Positions 26,332 through 34,792 of a DNA stretch of 64,000 bases are shown here, one piece after another. Both the position numbers and the translations under genes were made by a program. The notes beneath the pieces were generated by a model, which was not told the DNA's origin, did not search any database, and saw nothing but the letters and a program-made list of their open reading frames with translations. The number at the start of each line of letters is the position of its first letter. The first letter of the stretch is position 1. Source of the stretch: Alicycliphilus denitrificans_A (GTDB lineage: Bacteria > Pseudomonadota > Gammaproteobacteria > Burkholderiales > Burkholderiaceae_C); NCBI RefSeq assembly GCF_044792555.1, contig NZ_CP126238.1, positions 1,364,001 to 1,428,000 on the forward strand. Direction: 5' to 3'.

Positions 26332-27745
26332 CGGTGGCCTCCAGGTAGCGGGTTTCGGGGGAAGCGGTGCGGCGCTGGCCGCGCTCGATAGGGGAGTGAG
26401 AGGAGGCGGTCATCGGCACGTCGATGCGTACGCCCTTGGTGATCACGACGTCGATCTGGCGGCCGGCGTCCACCTCGATGACGGGGAAGGTGTTCTCGGC
26501 CAGCTTGATGTAGTACTGGGCGAGCCGGTCCAGCGCCTTGCCGACGCCATGGCCCAGGCCTGCCCGGTAGGCGTCGGCATTGCTGTCGGCGCTGGCGATG
26601 GTTCCGAGGGCCGAGGTGCTGTAGGTGGTGTTGGCCGTGGACAGGCCCTGGCCGATGCCGCTGACCACGCCGGCCAGCAGCGCGTTGGCGAGCATCTGGC
26701 CCTGCTTGGTGACGAGCCGCCCGCGCATGCCCACCTTGCCGTCCTCGCCGTAGACCGAACCCTGAATGCGCACCTCCAGCGTGTCGCCGTCGGAGCGCAC
26801 GCACGACAGGTTCTCGGTGCGCAGGTAGGCGCGCTCGGAGCTGATGTCGCCATAGCCGGCCGCGATCACGAAGCACTCGCGGTACTCGCCGCGGAACTGG
26901 TTGGGCAGCACGCTGTTGTCCGAGAGGCGGATCAGCACCGGGTGCGGATTGGCCTGGGACTGCCCGCCCGTGGGGGCATCGAGGCCGCCGAGCAGGATGC
27001 CGCGCGTGAAACTCACCGGCAGGAAGGTGGACACCGTCTTGGGGGCAGTCGATGTCTGGCTGGCTCCCTCGGCCCGGTGGGCGCCGTCGCCGCCGGCCGT
27101 GGCGGACGGGCGGGCGCGCTCGGCCAGCGTCACGCGGGAGATTACGGGCGTCGGTGGCGCGGCCGCGGCCATGCCCTGGAACGTGGGCATGCCGGAGGGC
27201 ATGGCGCCTGTGCCCGGGGGCGACGCAGGCGGCAGGCCGGCCGCGGGCGGCATGGCGGTGGGGGCTGCCGGTGCGGGCGCCGGTGGCGGCGGCGTGGGCG
27301 CGGGAGGTGGCGATGCCGTGGCCTGCTGGGTGCTGGTCAGCCGCTTCTCCAGCTCCGCGAACCGCTGCAGGGTCTTGTTCTCGAAGGCCTCGCGGTCCTT
27401 GTTGACCCGGCTCTGCGCCTCGCGTTCGGTCTCGTACTGGGCCAGCTTGCGGCCTGCCGTACCGACCCACTGGTCCACTGGGTTGACCTGGCCGCCTGGC
27501 GGCATCACGCCGATGTTGGTGACGTCGCCGGGCTGGGTCTGGGCCGCGCGGCCGCTGTGCGGCTTGGCATCGCTGCCCGCGAAGCTGAAGATCATCCACA
27601 GCAGGCCGATGCCGCCGCCCAGGATGGCGGCCAGCAGCGCGTACTGGCGCTGGCGCGGCGACAGGCGCTCCAGCCAGCCGCGCACGGCATGGCCGGGTGG
27701 GCGCCCGGATCCGGACGACCCCGAGGGCATGGAGGGGGTGCTCAT
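26315..27745 (-). CDS. traB: TraB: T4SS core-complex scaffold (VirB10/TrbI family)
   Basis: 476 residues, as in F TraB. N-terminal membrane anchor (LLAAILGGGIGLLWMIFSFAG), a coiled coil with QRFAELEKRLTSTQQ, a long Pro/Ala-rich periplasmic spanner (about 150-230), then the conserved beta-barrel domain (RGILLGGLDAPTGGQSQ; GRLVTKQGQMLANALLAG; IEVDAGRQIDVVITKG). It links the inner and outer membranes. ATGA overlap with traK. Confidence 0.93.
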   Translation of the reverse strand: MSTPSMPSGSSGSGRPPGHAVRGWLERLSPRQRQYALLAAILGGGIGLLWMIFSFAGSDAKPHSGRAAQTQPGDVTNIGVMPPGGQVNPVDQWVGTAGRKLAQYETEREAQSRVNKDREAFENKTLQRFAELEKRLTSTQQATASPPPAPTPPPPAPAPAAPTAMPPAAGLPPASPPGTGAMPSGMPTFQGMAAAAPPTPVISRVTLAERARPSATAGGDGAHRAEGASQTSTAPKTVSTFLPVSFTRGILLGGLDAPTGGQSQANPHPVLIRLSDNSVLPNQFRGEYRECFVIAAGYGDISSERAYLRTENLSCVRSDGDTLEVRIQGSVYGEDGKVGMRGRLVTKQGQMLANALLAGVVSGIGQGLSTANTTYSTSALGTIASADSNADAYRAGLGHGVGKALDRLAQYYIKLAENTFPVIEVDAGRQIDVVITKGVRIDVPMTASSHSPIERGQRRTASPETRYLEATDDGNY

Positions 27746-28740
27746 CGCGTGCCTCCCCGCCGGATCACATAGACGCTGGTGGTCTCGCCCGGCCGCAGGT
27801 TGTGGTGTTCGATCGCGATGCCGCTGATCTCCCCGCCGGCGCGGCTGTCCGGCCGGTCGAACTCCTGCTCGGCCAGCACCATGGGGGCCAGGCTCACGTT
27901 CTGCAGCGCGTACTTCTCGCCCACGTAGCCGCGGCCATCGTAGCGCCGCAGCAGTGTGAAGCGCGCCTCAGCCCAGATCTGGATGGGCTTGGAGGCCTCC
28001 TCCACGCGCACGTCGGCGGGCACGCGGTCCGAGGACATGGCCACCAGCAGGCCCTTCATGGCCCGGACATGGCTGGGCGCCGGGCCGGAGGGTGCGGCCT
28101 CGGGGATGCCCGGGCGTAGCGCCTGGGGTGTCTTGTCCCGGATCACGATGGTGTCGGCCGGGGTGTCCGCGCGGCGCAGCAGCAGCGTGTAGGTGGCCGT
28201 GGCCGACGACACGAACAGGTTGATGGGCCGCATCGCGTTGCCGACGGGCCGGATGTAGACCTCGCCCTTGTCGCGGTCGCATTCGACGATGACGTCGCCG
28301 GCCGGGTTGGTTGGGGATGAGGTGAGCGATGCCGGACTGGCGAGTCCGGGTGTGCCAGAGGGTGTGGTGGGGGCCGACGGGATGGCCGGCGCGCTACCGC
28401 CGCAATGGCTGGAATGGATGTTGCCGAAAACGTCGGTGATCGCCGCCCCCTCGATGCGGATGCGCGTGGGTTCCTTGAGGGAGACGATGGCTTCGACTGC
28501 CACGCCGTCGCTGGCCTCGACTACCTGCAGGGCGTGCGCCTGCAGACCCAGGGACAGGGCGGTGACGGCGAGCACCTTGCGCGCCGTGGGTGGCAGTCGG
28601 CCCCAGCGCTGGTGCGACTGGCTGTCACGGGATGCTGGCGGCAGCGTGGCCGCGAGGCTCCCGGCCGGCTGCCGCAGGGGCGCGCGCCGCGGGAAATACG
28701 CAGGCCAGGGCCGTGTGAGCGTGCTGTCACTTGACCGCAT
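27742..28740 (-). CDS. traK: TraK: secretin-like T4SS core protein (VirB9 equivalent)
   Basis: 332 residues from ATG 28740, overlapping traE by 14 bases. The TraK signature after the signal segment is QVVEASDGVAVEAIVSLKEP, then TRIRIEGAAITDVFGNIHS. It is longer than F TraK (242): extra residues lie in the N-terminal leader, which is unusually long and basic, and in the C-terminal beta domain. An internal start nearer the signal segment is possible. It forms the outer-membrane ring with TraB and TraV. Confidence 0.87.
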   Translation of the reverse strand: MRSSDSTLTRPWPAYFPRRAPLRQPAGSLAATLPPASRDSQSHQRWGRLPPTARKVLAVTALSLGLQAHALQVVEASDGVAVEAIVSLKEPTRIRIEGAAITDVFGNIHSSHCGGSAPAIPSAPTTPSGTPGLASPASLTSSPTNPAGDVIVECDRDKGEVYIRPVGNAMRPINLFVSSATATYTLLLRRADTPADTIVIRDKTPQALRPGIPEAAPSGPAPSHVRAMKGLLVAMSSDRVPADVRVEEASKPIQIWAEARFTLLRRYDGRGYVGEKYALQNVSLAPMVLAEQEFDRPDSRAGGEISGIAIEHHNLRPGETTSVYVIRRGGTR

Positions 28741-29293
28741 AGGGCACCTCCTTGAATCCAATGACATGCATGCGAGCGCCGGCAAAGCCGAACTCGATGC
28801 GGTAGGCCTTGAGGTCGTTGGCCGTCTCGTAGCCGTTGACCAGGGTGCGTAGCCTGCCGCGCACGACGAGCGACTGGGTGTCCTCGCTGGCGACGAGCTG
28901 CTGGGGCGCGAAGGCGGTGGCCGCGTTGATGCGCTTGAGTCGCTCGGCCTCGACCTCCTGGCGCGTCTTGAGCGGGCCGTACTGGGCGGGGTCGACGTAG
29001 CCCAGCAGGATGTCCTTCTTCCAGTCGATGGTGGAAGGCGTCACGTCCAGGATCAGCCAGGCGACGAAGCTGCCCATCTGCTCGAGGTACTCGCTGGAGG
29101 CGCGGTCGCTGGTGACCCAGAAGCTCTTGCTGAGCGAGGGCGGCACGACGACGGTGCGCACCGTGCCCAGCAGGTTGATGATGATGGCGAGCGCGAGCAG
29201 CAGGCCGGCGGCCAGGGCGCCGACGGCCAGCCCCAGGCCCCGGTTGCGCCGGCGCATGTCCTTGAGGTCGCCGCTGAGCCGGTCGAAGTCCAT
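28727..29293 (-). CDS. traE: TraE: inner-membrane T4SS protein (VirB8-like position)
   Basis: 188 residues, identical in length to F TraE, from ATG 29293. One membrane helix (LGLAVGALAAGLLLALAIIIN), then RTVVVPPSLSKSFWVTSDRA and YLEQMGSFVAWLILDVTPS, both diagnostic. Needed for pilus assembly. Overlaps traK. Confidence 0.94.
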   Translation of the reverse strand: MDFDRLSGDLKDMRRRNRGLGLAVGALAAGLLLALAIIINLLGTVRTVVVPPSLSKSFWVTSDRASSEYLEQMGSFVAWLILDVTPSTIDWKKDILLGYVDPAQYGPLKTRQEVEAERLKRINAATAFAPQQLVASEDTQSLVVRGRLRTLVNGYETANDLKAYRIEFGFAGARMHVIGFKEVPYAVK

Positions 29294-29307
29294 GGCGGTG
29301 CTCCGGT

Positions 29308-29607
29308 TCAGCCGACCATGCGGCGGATGTGCGAGGGCGGCGTGACGCGCATGGCCGTGGCGGGGTTCACCGGTAGGTGCCAGTAGAGCCAGTGCAGTGC
29401 GAAAGAGGGATGCTTGTCCGCCTTCAGCCGCGAGATCCAGCGCGAGACGGCGATGCCGGCGGCCATGCAGACCGCGAACGCGGCCTTGCTCGCCGACAGA
29501 TAGCCGATGAAGAAGGCGAGAACGATGGGCGCGGCAACGTCGACGTCCCAGAAGCCGATCTTCCACTGGTCGTCCAGGCGCCGCGGGATATAGGTGTCCG
29601 CTTGCAT
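29308..29607 (-). CDS. traL: TraL: small inner-membrane T4SS protein (VirB3-like)
   Basis: 99 residues. Family start YIPRRLDDQWKIGFWDVDV, one to two hydrophobic segments (PIVLAFFIGYLSASKAAF; CMAAGIAVSRWI), and the typical FALHWLYWHLP before the C-terminus. Located between traA and traE as in F and the gonococcal island. Confidence 0.94.
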   Translation of the reverse strand: MQADTYIPRRLDDQWKIGFWDVDVAAPIVLAFFIGYLSASKAAFAVCMAAGIAVSRWISRLKADKHPSFALHWLYWHLPVNPATAMRVTPPSHIRRMVG

Positions 29608-29638
29608 GTGGGCCTCCGGGAGGGCGATGCGCGGGGGC

Positions 29639-30001
29639 TCAGACGACCGCGCCCATGATCGCGCCTGCGATCACGAGGCCCACGGCGGCGAAGATGGCCA
29701 GGCCCACGTAGAACAGCACGGGCCCGAAATTGCGCAGCGCGGACAGCGAGATCAACGCCACGACGAAGCCGACGAAGCCCACGAGTGCCTTGATGCCCGG
29801 ACCGAGGTCGGCGATCTGCGTCAGCGCCGAGGTGAGCGGGCCGGTGATGCCCGTGAAGGCCACGAGGTCCAGCGCATGGCTCGGGAATGCCAGCGCCAGG
29901 CCGGCCAGGGCGAGGGCGACCAGGCAGAGAAAGCCGAGGATCCTGCGCGCGGGGGCGCGCCGCGAGGCTGTAGTGGGAGTGGGCAGGATGGCAGTGCTCA
30001 T
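29639..30001 (-). CDS. traA: TraA: conjugative pilin precursor
   Basis: 120 residues, like F propilin (121). A long leader ends in ALAFPSHALDLVAF, a plausible signal-peptidase site after SHA. The mature part has two hydrophobic helices (ALVGFVGFVVALISLSAL; VLFYVGLAIFAAVGLVIAG) separated by RNFGP, the pilin hairpin. With an S26 peptidase gene in the operon the pilin may be cyclised as in IncP and the gonococcal island. That is inference from context. Confidence 0.88.
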   Translation of the reverse strand: MSTAILPTPTTASRRAPARRILGFLCLVALALAGLALAFPSHALDLVAFTGITGPLTSALTQIADLGPGIKALVGFVGFVVALISLSALRNFGPVLFYVGLAIFAAVGLVIAGAIMGAVV

Positions 30002-30132
30002 GACGAATCTCCGGAAAATGAAAGGAGCGGGTGTCGGTCGGGTGGGGCGGTTTGGTCTGCACAGTGGCGGGGTGGGGCCAAGGCCCGGACAGGTGGGTGT
30101 TCTCGTCCTAGGTCGCGGATAGAACTGGCGCG

Positions 30133-30522
30133 CTATGGCGGTGCCGATTGCGGTTGTGCGCCTGGCGGTTCCTCTGCAGAGGGGGCGGCCGGATCGGTCT
30201 GCACCCCCACCTGTTCGCCGGGTCCGATCGAATCAAGAAGCGGTATCGGAGCAGCGACGGCGGGATCGGGTATCGCCGGAGCGATGGCCCTTGGCGCCGT
30301 GTTCAAGGTTTTGGGTGTGGGCCGGGGGCAGGCATCGCCACGGCACAGTGCGAACACGGATTCGGCGCCATGCCCGCGCTGCGCCAGGCGTGCCCAGGCC
30401 TTGGCGGCCACCGGCGCGGGCGGCTCGATGGCGGCGGGCGGCGCAGTGGTGCAGGCCGAGATGGCCAGGCATGCCCCCAGCGCGCACCGGCGGCACCGTG
30501 CCTCGGGCGTCGCGCGCTTCAT
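30133..30522 (-). CDS. Putative lipoprotein of the transfer operon
   Basis: 129 residues from ATG 30522, overlapping the transglycosylase stop as ATGA. LGACLAISACTTAPP fits a lipobox (cleavage before Cys). The rest is Pro/Ala-rich and low in complexity except for SVFALCRGDACPRP, a likely disulfide loop. Family not recognised. Same relative place, between the transglycosylase and traA, as a small gene in the gonococcal island. Confidence 0.6.
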   Translation of the reverse strand: MKRATPEARCRRCALGACLAISACTTAPPAAIEPPAPVAAKAWARLAQRGHGAESVFALCRGDACPRPTPKTLNTAPRAIAPAIPDPAVAAPIPLLDSIGPGEQVGVQTDPAAPSAEEPPGAQPQSAPP

Positions 30523-31046
30523 GGCGTGACTCTCACGTGCAAGCCCTGGCTTCGCGCCGCAACGACGAAGGCCTTCTGCCGGGGACCCGCATCCGCTGTG
30601 CGCACCGACGGCAGATGCCGGTACACCTTCCATGCATAGGTGGCTCTCGCCTGCGTGCAGGCATCCCCCTTGAGCTGGGTGCAGGCGGCGTTGTAGGCGC
30701 CTATGGCGTTCCAACTGACGCCATGGCGTGCGAAGCTGTCGGCCATCAGCCATGCCCCCACCTGCAGATTCACGCAGGGGTCGTACAGATCGGACTCTCG
30801 TATGCCGAATCCGGCCAGCCGGGGCAGGTGCCGGCTGTTGATCTGCATGAGGCCGATGTCGTAGCTACCCGTGCGCTTCTCATGCGCGCGGTTCACTGCA
30901 CGCGGGTTCAGACTCGACTCGGTGCGTGCGACGGCGTAGAGCAGCTCCGGCGCAATGCCATAGCGCTGCGCTGCCGTATCCCAGCACATGGCCAGGGCCG
31001 ATGTGGCCGGCAACATCGCCACCATGAAAACGACAACCCAGCGCAT
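30519..31046 (-). CDS. Lytic transglycosylase (VirB1/LtgX-like, SLT domain)
   Basis: 175 residues from ATG 31046, with a GGGGGTG ribosome-site-like run upstream. Signal peptide (VVFMVAMLPATSALAM). The SLT fold has its catalytic Glu in LLYAVARTESSLNPRAVN, followed by SYDIGLMQINSRHLPRL and WNAIGAYNAAC, all canonical. It opens peptidoglycan locally for T4SS assembly. Confidence 0.93.
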   Translation of the reverse strand: MRWVVVFMVAMLPATSALAMCWDTAAQRYGIAPELLYAVARTESSLNPRAVNRAHEKRTGSYDIGLMQINSRHLPRLAGFGIRESDLYDPCVNLQVGAWLMADSFARHGVSWNAIGAYNAACTQLKGDACTQARATYAWKVYRHLPSVRTADAGPRQKAFVVAARSQGLHVRVTP

Positions 31047-31187
31047 CGAACACCCCCCAGTGGTTCGGGACAAGCCCGCTGCGGCGCGGGCACGGGGTGG
31101 GGACCGGCGTGCCGGTCAGGGTCTTGGCGGGTGAGCCGGGCGGGAGCCCGGAAGGTCAATGCGGGTGAGCGGCGCCATGCTGCAAGG

Positions 31188-31685
31188 TCAGCGCCGGTGT
31201 CGCGGCGCGAGTTGGGTCAGGTGGCGCTCCACCATGTTGCGGCGTGCCTGGACGAGCACGGCCGCGCCCGAAGCATCCTCCTGCTGGCACAGCGCCACGC
31301 AGGCCGTGGTGAGCTGGTCGAGCTGGAACTTGGGGTTGGGATGCCGATTGGCGGGCGAGCACTGTAGGTCGTGCAGCAGCTCGAACTGGGGGCGCCACAG
31401 CGACTCGCGTCGGCGCGGTGTGGTCGGCGAGCGCATGACCAGCGCGGTTCCGAGGAAGCCGAAGATGCGTTCCGCGGCATCGTCCCTGCTGAAGACGAGG
31501 GTCACGCAGGCGCTGAGCAGATCCGGGATGCGAAACGTGGGGGCGACATTGCTCTCGCTGCGCAGCAGGGCATAGAGCCAGTTGTGCTCCTCCAGCCAGA
31601 GCCGCGTCTCGACCACGTCGCTGGAGTCGGCGGCGCCCTCGGAGGCATGCCCTGCGGGGCTGGAGTTCGGCATGGCAATCAGCAT
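31188..31685 (-). CDS. Hypothetical cytoplasmic protein upstream of the transglycosylase
   Basis: 165 residues from ATG 31685 (GAGGA about 9 bases upstream); the frame is open further upstream, but without a better start. No signal or membrane segment. Features: VVETRLWLEEHNWLYALLRS and AERIFGFLGTALVMRSP. Family not recognised. It is probably the first gene of the downstream transfer block after the AbiE insertion separated it from traD. Confidence 0.55.
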   Translation of the reverse strand: MLIAMPNSSPAGHASEGAADSSDVVETRLWLEEHNWLYALLRSESNVAPTFRIPDLLSACVTLVFSRDDAAERIFGFLGTALVMRSPTTPRRRESLWRPQFELLHDLQCSPANRHPNPKFQLDQLTTACVALCQQEDASGAAVLVQARRNMVERHLTQLAPRHRR

Positions 31686-32010
31686 GGCATGGGTCCTCGT
31701 GTCCTGGAGTTCAATGAACACGCGCATCGGCGCATGGACAGAGAATAGGAGCGGGCTGCATACATGTCGCCCGGGAATGAAGCTCAACTCAGGGGTGTTT
31801 CGCAACCAGCGCTGATACCCGCCTTCATGGAGAACGGGGGCAGGACCGCTTTGGACTGTGGCGATATCCCGTTCCCATTGGCATTGGCGAAGTTGCTCTC
31901 GACTTTCGGAGTTTCTATGCATTCCGGTTTTGAGGGGCGACCATCACTGATGGATTCTGATAGAGGGCGCCACAGGTTGGTTTCACCAGTTTAATTGCTT
32001 TCAGTGTCTG

Positions 32011-32029
32011 CTGAAAATATCATTTTCAG
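32011..32029. promoter_or_regulatory. Inverted repeat upstream of abiEi (candidate antitoxin operator)
   Basis: CTGAAAAT-ATC-ATTTTCAG, perfect 8-bp arms with a 3-bp spacer, ten bases upstream of the -35 box. Further TTTCAG/CTGAAA-like half sites surround it. Known AbiEi antitoxins bind inverted repeats in their own promoter, so this is the obvious autoregulatory candidate. Confidence 0.6.
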
Positions 32030-32038
32030 TGAAATTCC

Positions 32039-32067
32039 CTTGACTTTTTCAGCAAAACAGGTAATTT
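32039..32067 (+). promoter_or_regulatory. Predicted sigma70 promoter of the AbiE module
   Basis: TTGACT (32039-32044), 17-bp spacer, TAATTT (32062-32067). The expected transcription start falls at or very near the ATGATG at 32074, so the mRNA may be leaderless. Confidence 0.55.
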
Positions 32068-32073
32068 CAACAA

Positions 32074-33150
32074 ATGATGAAACAGGCAATTTTAGTGAAA
32101 ATAGAGCAGCAAGCCGCCGATGCGCTCCGCCGCATCCTGGAGGAGGTTCCGGCTGTCGAGCACCTGGAGGTCAGGAACGTTGGACAAGAGGGCGACCGCG
32201 CCGTCGACCTGATCGCGCATGTCGATTTCTTCGGCCGCCGTCATACCCTGGTCGCCGAGGTCAAATCCAGCGGCCAGCCCCGGCATGTGCGTGCGGCGCT
32301 GCTGCAACTCAAGGAATATGCCCAGCGCCAGCCCGAGCCGGTCACCCCTGTGTTCATCGCGCCCTATCTGTCGGCCGAGGCCCAGGCCTTGTGCCGAGAG
32401 TACGACGTTGCCTTCATCGACCTGGAAGGCAATGCACGCCTGGCATTCAGCACCTTTTTCGTATCACGCCAGGTAGCGAGCAAGCCTGTCCCGGAGCGGC
32501 GCGAGCTGCGTTCGCTGTTCAAGCCAAAATCCGCCCGGGTGCTGCGCCGAATGCTGCGCGAGCCCGGCCGCGCCTGGCGGGTCGCTGAACTGGCCGAAGC
32601 CGCTGCCGTCAGCCTGGGCCACGTGAGCAACGTGCGTACCAGCCTGCTGGATCGGGAATGGGCCCAGTTGTCGGGCGACGGAGTTTTCCTGTCGGATCCC
32701 GATGCGCTACTGGATACCTGGCGCGACGCCTACGAGCCGCCGATCGGCAAGCGCCTGGGCTTCTATACGACCTTGCACGGAGCTTCGTTCGAGGTCGCCA
32801 TGCGCAAACTACCGGCCCCGACGGGGAACGGGCATACTGCACTGGCCTCATTCTCTGCAGCGCAATGGCTCGCCCCCTATGGCCGTACCGGCACCCATTA
32901 CTTCTATGCCGACGAGGCGGGCCTGGAACACTTGCGCTCCACCTTGGGCCTCTCACCCGCCAGCAAGGGCGAGAACGTGGTGGTGACCGTGCTCGAAGAG
33001 CCGGGTCTGTTCCTCGATACCGTGGAGCCGGCGCCGGGTGTGGCCTGCACCAGCCCTGTTCAAACCTACCTGGACCTCTCCAAGGCGGGTGAGCGCGGAC
33101 GGGAGGCCGCCGACCATCTTCGGCAAGAAAGACTGCAATGGCCAACATGA
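32074..33150 (+). CDS. AbiEi-like antitoxin / transcriptional regulator (type IV toxin-antitoxin)
   Basis: 358 residues. The N-terminal part (VDLIAHVDFFGRRHTLVAEVKSSG, then PVFIAPYLSAEAQALCREYD, FIDLEGNARL) resembles the restriction-fold-like section of long AbiEi proteins. A winged-helix segment follows (ARVLRRMLREPGRAWRVAELAEAAAVSLGHVSNV). In AbiE systems this protein represses the operon and blocks the nucleotidyltransferase toxin. It overlaps the toxin gene by 13 bases. Oriented against the tra operon it interrupts. Either ATG (32074 or 32077) could be used. Confidence 0.82.
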   Translation: MMKQAILVKIEQQAADALRRILEEVPAVEHLEVRNVGQEGDRAVDLIAHVDFFGRRHTLVAEVKSSGQPRHVRAALLQLKEYAQRQPEPVTPVFIAPYLSAEAQALCREYDVAFIDLEGNARLAFSTFFVSRQVASKPVPERRELRSLFKPKSARVLRRMLREPGRAWRVAELAEAAAVSLGHVSNVRTSLLDREWAQLSGDGVFLSDPDALLDTWRDAYEPPIGKRLGFYTTLHGASFEVAMRKLPAPTGNGHTALASFSAAQWLAPYGRTGTHYFYADEAGLEHLRSTLGLSPASKGENVVVTVLEEPGLFLDTVEPAPGVACTSPVQTYLDLSKAGERGREAADHLRQERLQWPT

Positions 33151-34010
33151 CCCCGGGCGAACCCCAGTACGCCAGCGACTACGACGACCGCACCACGGCG
33201 GCCGTCAAGGCCGTCCTCGTCGAGATCGGGCAGATTCTCGGCAGCTTCAAAGGCAAGTTCGCCGTGGTGGGCGGCGCCGTGCCCTGGCTGCTGCTGGGTG
33301 ATAACGAAGACATGCCCCACGTGGGGACGCTGGACCTGGATCTGGGCCTGGATGCGGCCGCGCTGGGAGACGGCGAGTACGCCAATCTGGTGGAAGCCCT
33401 GCTGGGACATGGCTACGCGCAGCGCAAGGAACTCCGGCGATTCCAACTGGTACGCCAGATCGCGACGGCGGACGGGGGCACCCCGATCGACGTGATCATC
33501 GACTTCCTGATGCCCAAGGATGCGGAAATCGTCAAGAACGTGCCTCCGCTGATCAGCGAGTTCGCCGTGCAGCGCGCGGATGGCGCCGACCTGGCTGTGC
33601 GCTTCTACCAGATGGTGGCGATCGCCGGGGCCATGCCCAATGGCGGAACGAACCGCGTGGAAGTCGCGGTCTGCTCGATTCCGGCGTTGCTGGCCATGAA
33701 GGGGCATGCGATTGCGGGGCGCTACAAGCAAAAGGACGCCTACGACATCTACTACTGCATCCGCAACTATCCGGGTGGGCCGCAAGCGCTGGCCGAGGCC
33801 TGCCGGCCTTTGCTGGAGATCGCCAGCGGGGCCGCAGGCTACGAATACATCGCTGACAAATTCGATACACCGGAGGGCTTTGGCCCTACCTGCGTGCGCC
33901 ACTTTGTGGCGGACACACAGGTGCTGGGGGAGCGCACGCCGGATCAGTGGCAGATGGATGCCTTCGGACAGGTGGATGCGTGGCTGCGGGCCCTGGGACT
34001 CAGGGCCTGA
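33138..34010 (+). CDS. AbiEii-like nucleotidyltransferase toxin
   Basis: 290 residues. Nucleotidyltransferase motifs: FAVVGGAVPWLLLG, TLDLDLGL (metal-binding DxD), PIDVIIDFLMP, and near the end GRYKQKDAYDIYYCI (R/K...KD.yD motif of AbiEii). Such toxins transfer nucleotides to tRNA acceptor ends or other targets and stop growth, for example on phage infection. An alternative ATG at 33147 overlaps the antitoxin stop as ATGA. Its 3' end converges with the DUF4400 gene, 158 bases apart; I see no clear terminator there. Confidence 0.87.
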   Translation: MANMTPGEPQYASDYDDRTTAAVKAVLVEIGQILGSFKGKFAVVGGAVPWLLLGDNEDMPHVGTLDLDLGLDAAALGDGEYANLVEALLGHGYAQRKELRRFQLVRQIATADGGTPIDVIIDFLMPKDAEIVKNVPPLISEFAVQRADGADLAVRFYQMVAIAGAMPNGGTNRVEVAVCSIPALLAMKGHAIAGRYKQKDAYDIYYCIRNYPGGPQALAEACRPLLEIASGAAGYEYIADKFDTPEGFGPTCVRHFVADTQVLGERTPDQWQMDAFGQVDAWLRALGLRA

Positions 34011-34168
34011 CCCAACGCAAACGAACCATGCGAGAGAGTGTTGAACGACCTTCTGCAGTTCAAGGATGGACGCAGTCGTTCCAGCAGACAAGCCATGTCC
34101 AAGTTGGCGCGACAGGCTCAAGAACTGGGCATGGGCCACGAAAACACAGCACCACCCCAAGGGCCCAG

Positions 34169-34792
34169 TCACGCGCGCCTGTGGAAATGCGTGATGGCGC
34201 GGCCAAGCAGCACCGTCATTGCGATGGGCGACCCGGCCAGCATGGCGGGATGCAACTGGACGGGCAGCACGAAAGCGACAACCGTTGCGCAGCCGGTGAT
34301 GATCAGCAGGGAGCACCACACGGCGAACATCTCCGGGTCGTGCAGTAGGAACTCCTTGGACCGAACCACGCGTAGCAGGAGGCCGTCGATGCCTGCGGCC
34401 AGCGCCAGAGGCATCAGCCAGGGCAGCCATTTCAGCAGGCTGGACAGGCGGTAGCTTGCGAGCATCAGCAGCGCATCGACCGAGCGAAAGTAGGCGTTGT
34501 TGAACAGGCGCTGGCTGACCGAGCCCATCTCGGTGGCGACCGCGCGGTTGATGCCCTGCGTCTTGGGCATGTCCCTCAGCGTTGGGAGAGGACTGGCTTC
34601 GGCGGCATTGGACTGCATGCGCACGGCGCGATCCAGCATCCGATAGGCTGGCTCCACGCCCCAGAAGTCGACAGCCACCAGGTGCTCGCTGCGCATTTGA
34701 TCCATGAAGCGCTCGGGCGGATGCACGGCAGGCACGTACAGCACCAGTATGAGCAGCAGCACGAGGGAGATGACTGCGACGGCCCGGATCAT
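34169..34792 (-). CDS. DUF4400 membrane protein of the transfer system
   Basis: 207 residues from ATG 34792, overlapping the traD stop as ATGA. Membrane segments: VAVISLVLLLILVLYVP at the N-terminus, LKWLPWLMPLALAAGIDGLLL, CSLLIITGCATVVAFVLP and a short last one. FWGVEPAYRMLDRA and NAYFRSVDALLMLASYRL fit DUF4400, found next to traD in MOBH elements. Role unknown, probably coupling-protein-associated. Confidence 0.82.
   Translation of the reverse strand: MIRAVAVISLVLLLILVLYVPAVHPPERFMDQMRSEHLVAVDFWGVEPAYRMLDRAVRMQSNAAEASPLPTLRDMPKTQGINRAVATEMGSVSQRLFNNAYFRSVDALLMLASYRLSSLLKWLPWLMPLALAAGIDGLLLRVVRSKEFLLHDPEMFAVWCSLLIITGCATVVAFVLPVQLHPAMLAGSPIAMTVLLGRAITHFHRRA

Larger units (their letters stand above)
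31686..32073. other. AT-rich intergenic region between divergent genes
   Basis: 388 bases without a gene, clearly richer in A+T toward its right end than the surrounding DNA. It must carry the promoter of the 165-residue gene (and perhaps of the downstream tra genes) and, at 32011-32067, the AbiE promoter and a perfect inverted repeat. Confidence 0.6.
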
